From: Synergistetes bacterium ADurb.Bin155
GTDB taxonomy: Bacteria > Synergistota > Synergistia > Synergistales > Thermovirgaceae
Direction of reading: 5' to 3'
Length of the DNA stretch: 64,000 nt
Assembly: GCA_002070395.1 (NCBI GenBank)
Contig: MWDE01000002.1
Coordinates: 1-64,000 of the forward strand
The notes under the pieces are model-generated. The model was not told the DNA's origin. It saw only the letters and a list, made by a program, of their open reading frames with translations, and ran no database searches. Position numbers and translations under genes: made by a program. Shown in pieces: positions 44,643-54,319 of this stretch (positions are counted from its first letter, which is position 1; every line of letters begins with the position of its first letter).

Positions 44643-46286
44643 ATGTTCTGTTTTCAATGCCAAGAGACAGCGAAAAACCAGGGTTGCACGGTTAGGGGGG
44701 TCTGCGGGAAACCGGAAAGTACCGCCGCGCTCCAGGACCTCTTGATATACCTTTGCAAGGGGATCTCCGTCTTCGGAGAAAAACTGAGAGAGAAGGGGGT
44801 TGTGGACAGGGAGGCCGGTCGGTTCATCACGAAGGCTCTTTTCGTAACTATAACGAACGCCGCCTGGGATGACCTTTCCATCACGGAGTGGATAAGGGAA
44901 GGTCTCAAGGTCAGGGATGTCGTGGCGAAAAGAGCCGGCGGCGCGGCGGGCCCGCTCCCCGATTGTGCCACCTGGGAAGGGACCTCAGGTGAGGACATCC
45001 TCGCCAAAGCGATGTCCGACGAGGTCCGGATCACCGCCGCCGATGATGAGGATGTTCGGTCCCTCCGGGAACTCCTGATAATAGGGTGCAAGGGAATAGC
45101 CGCCTACGCGGAGCACGCCGAGGTCCTCGGCTTCGAAAAGGACGATATCTACGGCTCCCTTATGGAGAGCCTCGCTTCAACCACGAGGGACCTTCCCGTC
45201 GACGAGATGGTCGACCTGGTCATGAAGGCCGGCGAGACGGCCGTCAAGTCCATGGCTCTCCTCGATGAAGCCAACACCTCCACCTACGGCAATCCGGAGA
45301 TGACCGAGGTGAACCTTGGGGTCAGGAACAACCCCGGCATCCTAATCTCGGGCCACGACCTTAAAGATATGGAAGAACTCCTGGAACAGACAGAGGGTAC
45401 CGGGGTGGATGTCTATACCCATGGTGAAATGCTCCCCGCCAATTATTACCCGGCCTTCAAGAAATACGGCCATTTCGTGGGCAACTACGGCGGCTCCTGG
45501 TGGCATCAGAATGAGGAGTTTGAGTCCTTCCAGGGTCCGGTCCTGCTCACGACCAACTGCCTGGTCCCCGTGAAAAAGGGAAATACCTATCTTGACAGGC
45601 TTTTCACAACTGGTGTGGTCAGTTACCCCGGCGCCAGATATATCCCGGCGAGGCCAAAGGGTGGGAAGAAGGACTTTTCAAGCCTGGTAGAAGCGGCAAA
45701 GAAATGCGCCCCCCCGAAGGAGATAGAGAAGGGGAAGATCGTGGGCGGTTTCGCCCATGCCCAGGTCATGGCCCTGGCGGACAAGATCGTCGAAGCCGTC
45801 AAGTCCGGGGCGATAAAACGGTTCGTGGTGATGGCCGGATGCGACGGGCGGTTCAACTCCAGGGACTATTACACCGAGGTGGCGAAAAATTTACCCAAGG
45901 ACACGGTGATCCTGACCGCCGGCTGCGCCAAGTACCGGTACAACAAGCTTGACCTCGGCGATATCGGCGGCATCCCCCGGGTGCTCGACGCCGGTCAATG
46001 CAATGACTCCTACTCGTTGGCGATCATAGCCCTGAAGTTGAAGGAAGCCTTCGGGCTGGCCGATATAAACGAACTGCCCATTTCCTACGATATCGCCTGG
46101 TACGAACAGAAAGCCGTTGCCGTCCTGCTGGCGCTGCTGTCACTGGGCGTCCAGGGAATAAGGCTTGGCCCGACATTGCCGGCCTTTCTCTCACCCAACG
46201 TGGCAAAGGTCCTGGTGGACAAATTTGACATCAAACCCATAGGCACCGTCGAGGGCGATATCGCAGCGATGATGGCGGGTAAGTAA
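44643..46286 (+). CDS. hcp: Hybrid cluster protein (hydroxylamine/NO reductase)
   Basis: Reduces hydroxylamine or nitric oxide and protects anaerobes from nitrosative stress; 547 aa. The N-terminal cysteines Cys3, Cys6, Cys15 and Cys21 bind the proximal cluster in the compact spacing of anaerobe-type Hcp. Hybrid-cluster ligands are in [23 protein letters not shown] and [18 protein letters not shown] precedes the ATG. It has its own terminator. No hcr reductase gene is adjacent; rubredoxin or ferredoxin may serve. Confidence 0.95.
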   Translation: MFCFQCQETAKNQGCTVRGVCGKPESTAALQDLLIYLCKGISVFGEKLREKGVVDREAGRFITKALFVTITNAAWDDLSITEWIREGLKVRDVVAKRAGGAAGPLPDCATWEGTSGEDILAKAMSDEVRITAADDEDVRSLRELLIIGCKGIAAYAEHAEVLGFEKDDIYGSLMESLASTTRDLPVDEMVDLVMKAGETAVKSMALLDEANTSTYGNPEMTEVNLGVRNNPGILISGHDLKDMEELLEQTEGTGVDVYTHGEMLPANYYPAFKKYGHFVGNYGGSWWHQNEEFESFQGPVLLTTNCLVPVKKGNTYLDRLFTTGVVSYPGARYIPARPKGGKKDFSSLVEAAKKCAPPKEIEKGKIVGGFAHAQVMALADKIVEAVKSGAIKRFVVMAGCDGRFNSRDYYTEVAKNLPKDTVILTAGCAKYRYNKLDLGDIGGIPRVLDAGQCNDSYSLAIIALKLKEAFGLADINELPISYDIAWYEQKAVAVLLALLSLGVQGIRLGPTLPAFLSPNVAKVLVDKFDIKPIGTVEGDIAAMMAGK

Positions 46287-46304
46287 CTGTACCTCATGGT
46301 TTAA

Positions 46305-46334
46305 AATAAGGGGGGCCAGGCCCCCCTTATTTTT
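46305..46334 (+). terminator. Terminator after hcp
   Basis: An almost perfect palindrome: 46305-46317 pairs with 46319-46331. It is A-rich on the left and followed by T on the right. Confidence 0.8.
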
Positions 46335-46550
46335 GAATAGGCCTTCTTTCGTACCCGGTAAGAATTCGATCACCCAGAACATCCAGGCATTGTGCTGCCT
46401 CATGAGCACTATTTCAAAAAGGGTACGATCAAAAGCAGGCCTTCATGACCGGAATTCCTGTTTTCAATTCACCCACTGTTCTCAGATGCCCTTAAGAGGG
46501 ACAGATGCCTTCCGAAGCCTTTATCTTCGTTCGAAAGGAGAGAACCCTGG

Positions 46551-47582
46551 ATGAAAAGGCTGTTCGTTCTGTTCGTTCTGACGGTGATCACGATAGGGGC
46601 CGTTACAGGAAGTACGACGGCCGCGGCGATGGGAAAGGAGGTGGTCTTCGGCGACCAGTCCTGGGACAGCATCCAATTCCTGCACCGGGTAATGGGCTAT
46701 ATCCTGGAACACGGTTACGGTTTGAGGCCGGTTTACAATTTTTCCGAGACCATGCCATCCTTGATAGGGCTCGAACGGGGCGATAACCATATCGTCCTGG
46801 AGGTGTGGGTCGAGGCAAGGCAGGAATGGTGGGACAACGCCCGGAGGGCGGGGAAGGTGTCGGGCTTCGGAAAAGTCTTCCCCGACTCACCCACGGGTCT
46901 CTACATCCCGGCCTACCTTGTAAAGGGAGACCCCGATAGGGGCATTGAACCCCTCGCCCCGGACCTCGTTTCAGTCTTCGACCTGCCCAGGTACCAGCAC
47001 CTTTTCACCGACCCCGAGGACAAGAGCAAGGGGAGGGTCTATAACGCCGTCTCGGGTTGGGCTGCCAGCGAGAGGTATTTAAAGAAATTCGCCGGGTATA
47101 GGGTGGATAACAAACCCCTGGAGCATTACTTCAACCTCTTCGACCCCGGCTCCCAGACCGCGCTTAACGCCGCCATAAGGGGGGCACACGACAGGGGCCG
47201 GCCCATCGTTGCTTACTACTGGGAACCGACGCCCCTGCTGGGGGAACTGGACATGATCCTCCTCAAAGAACCTGACTACGATGAAGAGATCTTCACCCGG
47301 ACCTGTCTTTGTCAGAACCCATCCTTCTCCGTTGAGAAGGCCGTCAACGCTAAATGGGTCCAAGGACACGCCGAGGTCGTACCGCTCCTCGAAAAATTCC
47401 ACCTCAGTCTCGAGATGACCAACGAGGTACTCGCCTGGATGGAGGCCCACGGGAATGACCCACAGAAGGCGGCCCTCTGGTTCCTCAAAAATAATACCGA
47501 CTTCTGGCATTCATGGGTCGATGACTCGGAAGAGGTGTCGGAGAAGGTGGATAAGGCTCTGGAGAAGGAGATGCTCCCTTAA
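46551..47582 (+). CDS. OpuAC-type (glycine betaine/amine) substrate-binding protein
   Basis: A 343-aa secreted binding protein with a signal peptide (MKRLFVLF... to about residue 26) and no lipobox Cys. The mature protein has the OpuAC family features SWDSIQFLHRVMGYILE, HIVLEVWVEAR and ATP-independent aromatic residues (SWWD..., YYWEP) typical of quaternary-amine binding. No ABC permease or ATPase is next to it. Ligand not determined. GAAAGGAG precedes ATG 46551. Confidence 0.8.
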   Translation: MKRLFVLFVLTVITIGAVTGSTTAAAMGKEVVFGDQSWDSIQFLHRVMGYILEHGYGLRPVYNFSETMPSLIGLERGDNHIVLEVWVEARQEWWDNARRAGKVSGFGKVFPDSPTGLYIPAYLVKGDPDRGIEPLAPDLVSVFDLPRYQHLFTDPEDKSKGRVYNAVSGWAASERYLKKFAGYRVDNKPLEHYFNLFDPGSQTALNAAIRGAHDRGRPIVAYYWEPTPLLGELDMILLKEPDYDEEIFTRTCLCQNPSFSVEKAVNAKWVQGHAEVVPLLEKFHLSLEMTNEVLAWMEAHGNDPQKAALWFLKNNTDFWHSWVDDSEEVSEKVDKALEKEMLP

Positions 47583-47638
47583 GGACGGAACCCGCGCTGG
47601 TCCCGCTTTTTTGAAAAGTCCAAACAGGTGCCATGAAA

Positions 47639-47671
47639 GGGGGACAGCCTGAGGTTAAGCTGTCCCCCCTT
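47639..47671. terminator. Hairpin between two convergent genes
   Basis: A 10-bp stem (47639-47648 with 47659-47668) with a 10-nt loop. The T-run is poor on both sides, so terminator function is likely but not certain. Confidence 0.5.
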
Positions 47672-47695
47672 ATACCATGTTTTTCAAAGTGCCCC

Positions 47696-49066
47696 TCAAC
47701 CGGGTGTTTTTTCAGCTGTTTCCCGCGCTTCCCATTTCCTCATCTCTGACCTTAGCATCGTGAGGGCCAGGAGAAACCCGCTCAGGTCCATCAGGGGGAA
47801 GGCTAACCAGACTCCGTCGGTGCCCAAGAAATGGGGAAGGATAAGCAGCATAGGGAAGCAGAAGACGATCTGGCGCAGGACCTGGAGGATAAAAGTCGCC
47901 CTGGCCCTTCCCAGCGCCTGGAAGGTGTAGCTTGTCACGATATACAAAGACATCAATGGCAGCAACAGGTAACCCAGCCGTAAACCCCTTGCGGCTATCG
48001 CTCCCAGTTCCATGTCCCCCCTGGAAAAAAGGTTCACCAGGAGGACGGGGAACGCCTGGACGATCACCCAGAACAAAGTGAAGATACCCGCGGCGGCGAG
48101 AATGGCCAGTTTTACTATGCCCCTTACCCTCTCCATTTTGCCCGCCCCGTAGTTGAACCCCACCAGTGGCTGGGCGCCTTCCCCGATCCCTAGGGCGGGG
48201 AGGTAAAAGAGGGAGTCGAGGCTGAAGAATATCCCCACGGCCGAGATGGCCAGGTCCCCGCCCAGGCGGCCCATTATCCTGTTTATGATCACCAGGAGTG
48301 TCACAAAGGATACTTCCAGCAGGCCCGGTGATATCCCGATGGCCAAGGCGGGCAGTATGATCTTCAACCTGGGACGGATGAGGTTCCTTCGGATCTTGAG
48401 GCTGCTGTGACGCAGGTAGAAAAGGATGACCCAGCCCAGTGCCGCGGCCTGGGCCAGGGTGGTCCCCCAGGCGGCTCCCCTGACACCCCACCCTAGGACC
48501 GCAATGAAGAGCCAGTCAAGAAAAATGTTGGTCAGGGTGCCGATCAGCATGGTTCCCATGGCCCAGCGGGGAGCGCCTTCGGCCCTCATCAGGCCGTTCA
48601 TTGAGAAGGTCATCACCAGGAAGGGCATACCCAATGCCACTATCCGTAGATAATCCAGGGCCGAACCAATGACCAGATCGCTCGCGCCGAAAAGGCGGAG
48701 CATAGGGTTCCCGCAGCAGAATCCCGCCCACAGGAGTAAAACCCCCCCGGCGAGGGCCATCAAGAAAGCGTTCGCCAGGACTTCTTCCGCCCCGTCGCGG
48801 TCTCCCCTGCCCAGGTTTCGTGAGACGATCGATGACGATCCGACCGTTATCAGGATCCCGGCCGTGATGGCAAGGCCGAAATAGGGGAATGCCACGGTAA
48901 CGGCCGCCAGGCCATTGGAACCCACTATTCGTCCTATGAACATCCGGTCGACGATGTTGTACAAGGCGTTGGAAAGCAATCCGACGATCGCCGGCATGGA
49001 GAAGCGAAAAAGAAGGCTGCCGATGGGGTCGCGCCCCATTACGTCCGTGCGTGTATCGTAAGACAA
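47696..49066 (-). CDS. MATE-family multidrug/cation efflux transporter
   Basis: A 456-aa membrane protein with about 12 transmembrane helices in two MatE repeats. It opens with GSLLFRFSMPAIVGLLSNALYNIVDRMFIG, shown here only in part of its length; later parts include VGFNYGAGK, typical of the family. Na+ or H+ driven export of drugs or metabolites is inferred. The frame stays open upstream to 49390. TTG 49066 was chosen because GGGAG lies 7 nt upstream and it matches the usual N-terminal length. Confidence 0.88.
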   Translation of the reverse strand: MSYDTRTDVMGRDPIGSLLFRFSMPAIVGLLSNALYNIVDRMFIGRIVGSNGLAAVTVAFPYFGLAITAGILITVGSSSIVSRNLGRGDRDGAEEVLANAFLMALAGGVLLLWAGFCCGNPMLRLFGASDLVIGSALDYLRIVALGMPFLVMTFSMNGLMRAEGAPRWAMGTMLIGTLTNIFLDWLFIAVLGWGVRGAAWGTTLAQAAALGWVILFYLRHSSLKIRRNLIRPRLKIILPALAIGISPGLLEVSFVTLLVIINRIMGRLGGDLAISAVGIFFSLDSLFYLPALGIGEGAQPLVGFNYGAGKMERVRGIVKLAILAAAGIFTLFWVIVQAFPVLLVNLFSRGDMELGAIAARGLRLGYLLLPLMSLYIVTSYTFQALGRARATFILQVLRQIVFCFPMLLILPHFLGTDGVWLAFPLMDLSGFLLALTMLRSEMRKWEARETAEKTPG

Positions 49067-49435
49067 GTCCTCACTCCCTGGCGCACCCTTCCGGAAGGCT
49101 GGAGACGGGGTCGAAGGACGGTTCCGACCCGCCGAGATCGCCTCTCCGACCCGGCTTTTCGGCGATTGGCCGGGCCAGGCCGGCAGCTTTTTCTTTTCAA
49201 AGACCGGCGACATCATTCGGCGATCCCACCCCGAGGACTCCCGGTGTCGGGCATTTCTGGGCCGCGGGTTATAGTACTCGCAGGGTCCTGTTCTTGACAA
49301 GAGCCCGCGAAGCAAATCTCCTGTGATCGTGGGTGCCTCCCGGTCAGCGGCCCTCTCAATAGGCTGGTGACCACCGGGGATGCCGTTCACGCCAACAGCG
49401 GGAAGGGACGAGGCAATGCGAAAGCGTCACTTCGC
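49067..49435 (-). other. 369-nt gap upstream of the MATE gene
   Basis: No gene is supported, although one minus-strand frame is open and in phase with MATE. Its composition looks non-coding (Arg/Pro/Gly-rich translation). Several GC-rich complementary stretches exist, so a structured 5' leader is possible. I could not match it to a known riboswitch. Confidence 0.35.
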
Positions 49436-50197
49436 CTACCTTTTCAGGTTATCCCGTTTCCATCGGAAACAGGGCTCAACGGCCCCGTAAAAGGCGGTTT
49501 TATCGCCCTTCATGAAGGCCCAGTTCTGGTTGCCGTAGTCGAAGTGCCACCATTCATCGGGGAAGTTTGTGAACCCCGCTCCGGTCATGACGGCAAAAAG
49601 CATTCGACGGTTATCCAGGGCTTCGAGGGTCTTTCCCGCCATGGCTCCACCCGAGGATGCCCTTTTTTCATAATAGGCCGTCCCTGACCTGTCGGTGGTC
49701 TCGTCGAAATCCGAGCCCATGTAGAGGCAGAATCCCTTGTCGTCGGCTATGGTTAAATCGACGGCGCCACCCGTCAAGTGGGGTGAAGGCCGTTCGGGGT
49801 TGCTGGAAGGGGAAGCGATGAAACGGGCCGCCAGCGAGCCCAACTCCTCGTCGTTCTTGAAGGGCATGGCCTCCCGGAGTTCTTCACGATACTTGTTGAA
49901 AAGGGCGGTTTGCAACGGTGCCGGTCGCCACCCATCGAGGAGCACCAACCTGAACCCGGGCGGTAGCCGGCCGGCCGCTTCCAAAAGAAGTGTCAGGACT
50001 CCTCGCCGGACGTAACATTCCGGCAGGGCGCCTTCGATCCCGTTTAGGAAGTATATGGGGTGTACCAGCAGTTTGTCCGGAACGAGGCTGGCAGGGACCA
50101 GTTCCTCACGGCATTCCACTATTGGCAGCGCGAGGGCCTTTTCCCAGTTGAAAAGCCTTTCCTGTGTTACGGGGGCCCATTTCCTTTCTGTTACCAT
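49436..50197 (-). CDS. VanX/DdpX-type D-alanyl-D-alanine dipeptidase
   Basis: Zinc dipeptidase (M15D), 253 aa. It has the SxHxxGxAxD motif in SPHLTGGAVDL and the ExxH-type motif in DEWWHFDYG, both zinc and catalytic residues of VanX. No signal peptide, so cytoplasmic. ATG 50197 has GGAGG 8 nt upstream and lies 13 nt past the dctM stop, so it is the last gene of the dctP-dctQ-dctM operon. A vancomycin-resistance role is unlikely without vanH/vanA. Use of imported D-Ala-D-Ala or other dipeptides is more plausible. Confidence 0.88.
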   Translation of the reverse strand: MVTERKWAPVTQERLFNWEKALALPIVECREELVPASLVPDKLLVHPIYFLNGIEGALPECYVRRGVLTLLLEAAGRLPPGFRLVLLDGWRPAPLQTALFNKYREELREAMPFKNDEELGSLAARFIASPSSNPERPSPHLTGGAVDLTIADDKGFCLYMGSDFDETTDRSGTAYYEKRASSGGAMAGKTLEALDNRRMLFAVMTGAGFTNFPDEWWHFDYGNQNWAFMKGDKTAFYGAVEPCFRWKRDNLKR

Positions 50198-50210
50198 CTT
50201 GGTCACCTCC

Positions 50211-51500
50211 CTAGAGGTTCATCATCCCGGGGATCAGCGTGGTCAGAAAGGGAAAAGTGATAATTATCAACAGGACGATCAGCGACACGCCTATGAAGGG
50301 CCAGATGTGCATGAAAACGTCGGTCAACTTCACCTTACCGACGGCCGCTACGACGTAGTTGCAGGCGCCCATCGGCGGCGTGATGAGGGCGATGGTCACG
50401 TTCAGCGTCATGACCACGCCGAACTGGAAAGGGTCTATGCCGGCTTTCATGGCAATGGGCGTGAAAATGGGGGTAAGAAGGGTGAGGGTGGATACTTCCT
50501 CCATGAACATCCCTATGGGGAATATCACTCCGCTCAGTACCACCATAAGGAGCCAAGGCCTGTCAACAAGGCCGGCCTGGAGCAGTAGCGCGGCAAAGCG
50601 CTGGGGGACCTGTTCCCATTTCAGGAGCCAGCCGATGACCGTCGCGGCCCCCATGATGAGGAATATCGAACTGGTAAGGCGGACCGTTTCGTAAAGGGAT
50701 TCCCAAAGGACCTTCCTGGTCAGCTGCCTTGTATAAAAGACACCTGTTACAAGGCAATAGGCCACGGCCAGGGCCCCGGATTCCGTCGGTGTCACGACAC
50801 CCGAGATGATCCCCCCCAGGATGATGACGGGGGCGAGAAGGGCCACCGCCGACCTCGCCAGGATCTCCTTTTTTCGCTTGCGGACTTCGGCGAAGTCGGC
50901 GACGGGTACGTGGTATTTCATTGAATAAAAGTAGTTCATGATCATGAAGGCCCCTCCCAGGACCAGCCCTGGGAGTATCCCCGCCGCGAAAAGGCCCCCG
51001 ATGGACGTGTTGGTCATAGTGGCGTAAATGATCATGAAGATACTCGGGGGGATGATCGGTCCGATAAGGGCGCTGCCGGCGGTAAGACCTGCCGAATAGG
51101 AGGGGGAAAAGCCGTCCTTGATCATGGCTGGGATGAGGATCGAGCCGAGAGCCGACGCGTCGGCCACAGCGGACCCGTTCACACCCGCAAGGATGATGCT
51201 TCCCACCACGTTCACGTAACCGAGCCCGCCGCGTACGGAGCCGACCAGGAGCCGACAGAAGTCAAGCAGGCGGTCCGTCAGTCCCGATCGGTTCATAAGG
51301 ATCCCCGCCAGGATAAAAAAGGGAATGGCCATGAGGGTAAAGGAATCCATTCCGCCGAAGAACTGCTGGCTCATCACTCTCAGCAGGGAAAGGTCGCCCA
51401 GGAGCAATATCCCCACCAGGGCCGCCGAGAGCAGGGATAAAAAGAGGGGCAGCCCCAGGATCATGAGCACGAGGAAGGAAGCCAGCATGAAAAAGCCCAA
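50211..51500 (-). CDS. dctM: TRAP transporter large permease (DctM)
   Basis: Main transport subunit, 429 aa, about 12 transmembrane helices. Characteristic DctM segments: MAIPFFILAGILMNRSG, GSIILAGVNGSAVADASALGS, IGPIIPPSIFMIIYA and MEEVSTLTLLTPIFTP. TTG 51500 was chosen because GGAGG lies 7 nt upstream. It follows the dctQ stop after one base. It uses the Na+ or H+ gradient together with DctP and DctQ. Confidence 0.94.
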   Translation of the reverse strand: MGFFMLASFLVLMILGLPLFLSLLSAALVGILLLGDLSLLRVMSQQFFGGMDSFTLMAIPFFILAGILMNRSGLTDRLLDFCRLLVGSVRGGLGYVNVVGSIILAGVNGSAVADASALGSILIPAMIKDGFSPSYSAGLTAGSALIGPIIPPSIFMIIYATMTNTSIGGLFAAGILPGLVLGGAFMIMNYFYSMKYHVPVADFAEVRKRKKEILARSAVALLAPVIILGGIISGVVTPTESGALAVAYCLVTGVFYTRQLTRKVLWESLYETVRLTSSIFLIMGAATVIGWLLKWEQVPQRFAALLLQAGLVDRPWLLMVVLSGVIFPIGMFMEEVSTLTLLTPIFTPIAMKAGIDPFQFGVVMTLNVTIALITPPMGACNYVVAAVGKVKLTDVFMHIWPFIGVSLIVLLIIITFPFLTTLIPGMMNL

Positions 51501-51501
51501 A

Positions 51502-51996
51502 TCAGTTCCTCCTTCCCTCGAGGTGAAGGAGCACGCTCCCCGCCAGCAGCAGCGCAAACCCGGCGGGCAACGCCATCAGGGGTATGGTTTTCGGGATGTT
51601 AAGCGCCAGGGTCCTCATGTACCAGATCCTGGTCGCGTTCACCCAGCCAAGGTAGATCATCAGTAAAAGAATGGCCGACGAAAGGAAAAATTTACCCTGC
51701 TTTATCACTCGTTGAAGGAGGGGTGGGAGGTGGGGGACCACGAAATCCACCGCCATGTGGTCCCCCTTTATGGCAGCCCCGAGGGCGCCGAGCATTACGA
51801 TCCAGATCAAAGAAAAGCGTGCCACCTCCTCTGTCCAGACGAGGGAACTTTTAAGGACGTAGCGACAGAAGACCCCCAGGAGAATATCGCTCACGTTGAC
51901 GGCGAGCATGAAGCAGGCGGCCCACGCCCCGAAAAGTTCAAGCCTGGAAATCCATTTCGAAAGCCTTCTTCCCGAGTTGGCGCCGGAAAAGGTCAT
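51502..51996 (-). CDS. dctQ: TRAP transporter small permease (DctQ)
   Basis: A 164-aa protein with four transmembrane helices. The family motif is in the first half, FCRYVLKSSLVWTEEVARF, followed by GAAIKGDHMAVDF. It lies 6 nt after dctP and 1 nt before dctM. Confidence 0.92.
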   Translation of the reverse strand: MTFSGANSGRRLSKWISRLELFGAWAACFMLAVNVSDILLGVFCRYVLKSSLVWTEEVARFSLIWIVMLGALGAAIKGDHMAVDFVVPHLPPLLQRVIKQGKFFLSSAILLLMIYLGWVNATRIWYMRTLALNIPKTIPLMALPAGFALLLAGSVLLHLEGRRN

Positions 51997-52002
51997 CACG
52001 GG

Positions 52003-53043
52003 TTATTTCGCCTTTTCGTTGGCGTCTTTGGCGCATTGCAAGGCCAGGTCCAGCCAGTCCTGCCCCACCTTTGTCTTCAACCACTCCACGTAGGCAGGCT
52101 GCGCCGCCTTCCTAAAGGACTCCATCTCCTCATGGTCGGGCGCGTAGGCGGCCATCCCTTTTTCCACAAGGAATTCGATATCCTTCCTGTCGGCCTCCTG
52201 CATCGCCTGCCTGTTCAGCGAATTGGCTTTCTTCGCCGCTTCGGTGAAGGTCGACCTTTGTTCCGCCGTAAGCGAGTCGAGGAGGTCGCCGTTGATGACG
52301 AGGAACTGGTCTGAGTATTGGATGTTGGCGAGGGTAAGGTACTTCTGGACTTCGTAAAGGCTGCCCATCTTGATGTACATGGCGGGGTTCATCTGTCCAT
52401 CAACGACGCCCGACTTCAGGGCCATGTACAGTTCCGTCCAGGGGATGGGCGTGCCGCTGGCGCCGAAGGACTCGAAAAGGATGACCTGTCCCTCGTCCAT
52501 CCCGCGGAAGCGGAGACCCTTGAAGTCCTCGGCGGTCCTTATCTGCCTCTTGTCATTGGAGAAGGCCAGGAAACCTCCTTCCTCGACGGCTTCCAGCAGG
52601 TACGCGCCGGTACGCTGGTGGAACTCCTCCTTCGCCCTCTCCCAGTAGCGGCTCTCATCGAAGAAGAAGTGGGCCGCCTCGAAACTGTCGAACATGAAAG
52701 GCACCGCCGAAGCGTAGATCTCCGGGAATACCGGTGCCACGCCCGCGAAGGATGCCACGTTGATAATGGGCTGATTCATTCCCTTTTTCGCGAGAAGTTC
52801 CATTCGTTCCTCTTCGTTGCCGAGCTGGCTGTCGGGGAAGAGCTTGATCGCCACAGCCCCCCCGGTTCCTTCCTCGACCAGTTTCTTGAAGTTGACGGCG
52901 TAAAGGTGTACCGCGTTGTTCTCCTCGTCGGCCGGGCCGTTGTAGGACATCTTGACCTCCAGGACGGCCGGCGACGGCACTCCCGAAAAAGCGACGCAGA
53001 AGAGGGCGAGCAGGATCGCGGCGATCAACCTTCCAGGTCTCAT
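52003..53043 (-). CDS. dctP: TRAP transporter substrate-binding protein (DctP)
   Basis: A 346-aa periplasmic binding protein with a signal peptide (hydrophobic residues 8-24). Family landmarks: FPDSQLGNEEERMELL, the conserved Arg that binds the ligand carboxylate in FKGLRFRGMDEG, and SGVVDGQMNPAMYI. GGAGG precedes ATG 53043 by 9 nt. Linked to a dipeptidase gene, so the ligand may be a dipeptide or other carboxylate; this is inference. Confidence 0.92.
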   Translation of the reverse strand: MRPGRLIAAILLALFCVAFSGVPSPAVLEVKMSYNGPADEENNAVHLYAVNFKKLVEEGTGGAVAIKLFPDSQLGNEEERMELLAKKGMNQPIINVASFAGVAPVFPEIYASAVPFMFDSFEAAHFFFDESRYWERAKEEFHQRTGAYLLEAVEEGGFLAFSNDKRQIRTAEDFKGLRFRGMDEGQVILFESFGASGTPIPWTELYMALKSGVVDGQMNPAMYIKMGSLYEVQKYLTLANIQYSDQFLVINGDLLDSLTAEQRSTFTEAAKKANSLNRQAMQEADRKDIEFLVEKGMAAYAPDHEEMESFRKAAQPAYVEWLKTKVGQDWLDLALQCAKDANEKAK

Positions 53044-53355
53044 CGTGATCAACCTCCTTCATTAAGATCTAAACCGGGCGCCTCCAATGAAATGTGGGCC
53101 GATCCCACCCAAGGCAACCTGGTAAATAAATGATACCAAAAAAGGGGACGACCTCCTAAAAAAATGTTGCCTTTCCAGGAGCGTCCGGACAGAGACAGGT
53201 CAGATGTTCCCGAAAGGGTCTACCCCGGTGGCCCTGGTTTTGTTCTTCACGCCCAGCTCTGGCCCCTTAATCCCTGTTCGTATATATTTGGAACGCCCTT
53301 GCACAAGAACGAGACAGAAAGGACTTAAAATATTCTCGGTAAGGTTGTGAGACCC
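53044..53355. other. Divergent intergenic region between dctP and panB
   Basis: About 310 nt, AT-rich in places (53281-53345). TATATATTT near 53282 and TTAAAATATT near 53324 could be -10 boxes, but I could not pair them with good -35 boxes. No small gene or repeat is seen. Confidence 0.35.
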
Positions 53356-54219
53356 ATGGCGAAAGTGACGATCCAGCAACTGCAGAAGATGAAGGAGGCG
53401 GGGGAGAAGATCTCCATGGTGACGGCCTACGATTATTCCCAGGCCGTCCTGGTGGAGAAAGCCGGCATTGAGGTGATCCTGGTGGGCGATTCTCTCGCCA
53501 TGACCACCCTGGGACACGAAGGGACGACGGCCCTAACCACCGATGAAATGATCGCCCATATCAGGCCCGTAGTGAAGGGGGCGCCTTCCCCCCTGGTCAT
53601 AGGGGATCTCGTTTTCGGCTCCTACAACGAGAGTCTTTCCCAGGCTGTCCATTCATCCACCCGCCTCATCAAGGAGGGCGGGTGCGATGCCGTAAAACTC
53701 GAGGGCGCGCACCCCGACGTTATCAAGGCCATCGTTGATGGAGGTATAGCCGTCCAGGGGCACCTGGGGCTCACACCCCAGACCGCCGTCCTCCTGGGAG
53801 GGTTCAAGGTCCAGGGGAAGGGCAAAGAAGCCGGGCTCCAGTTGCTCGATGATGCGAAGAGGTTGGAGGAGGCGGGAGTTTTCTCCATCGTGCTGGAATG
53901 TGTCCCCGAAGAATTGGGGAGGGTCATGTCCGGCCTTGTGGATGTGCCGGTCATCGGCATTGGCGCAGGCAGGTATTGCGACGGGCAGGTTCTGGTGTTG
54001 CACGACATGATGGGGCTTTTCGACCGGTTCACGCCCAGGTTCGTCAAGCAGTACAGGCAGATAGGGAAAGAAATGGTGGAGGCCTTCATGGAATTCAAGG
54101 CGGACATAAGGAACGGTTCCTTCCCGTCGGAAGAGAACGTATTCACTGGATTCTCCAGGGAAGAGGCCGATGCCCTTTTCGAGGAACTCAAGTCCCACGG
54201 GGTGCATCAGGACCGTTGA
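53356..54219 (+). CDS. panB: 3-methyl-2-oxobutanoate hydroxymethyltransferase
   Basis: Makes ketopantoate from 2-oxoisovalerate and methylene-THF, 287 aa. Conserved blocks: MVTAYDYSQAVLVEKAG, VGDSLAMTTLG (metal-binding Asp), KLEGAHPDV, HLGLTPQ and the metal/substrate Glu in LECVPEELG. ATG 53356 has AAGG upstream; a GTG at 53347 is possible. panC and coaX are elsewhere in the window; panE and panD are not seen. Confidence 0.95.
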   Translation: MAKVTIQQLQKMKEAGEKISMVTAYDYSQAVLVEKAGIEVILVGDSLAMTTLGHEGTTALTTDEMIAHIRPVVKGAPSPLVIGDLVFGSYNESLSQAVHSSTRLIKEGGCDAVKLEGAHPDVIKAIVDGGIAVQGHLGLTPQTAVLLGGFKVQGKGKEAGLQLLDDAKRLEEAGVFSIVLECVPEELGRVMSGLVDVPVIGIGAGRYCDGQVLVLHDMMGLFDRFTPRFVKQYRQIGKEMVEAFMEFKADIRNGSFPSEENVFTGFSREEADALFEELKSHGVHQDR

Positions 54220-54319
54220 CCGAAAGGAGCCTGGGAGTTGGCAATGCCCAGGTGTCCTTCGCGGTGGCCGGTTTTTTCGAGGTCTGGCCCAGGAAGGCGG
54301 GTCAAGGTTGTGTCGAGCC

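Noticed and set aside
46558-46584. Short tandem repeat of GTTCGTTCT at the start of the OpuAC-like gene
   Set aside because: Only two copies, encoding the hydrophobic signal peptide; likely chance.
49067-49390. N-terminal extension of the MATE transporter or guanidine-type riboswitch
   Set aside because: Extension has non-coding composition and MATE homology starts later; no riboswitch consensus could be confirmed by eye.
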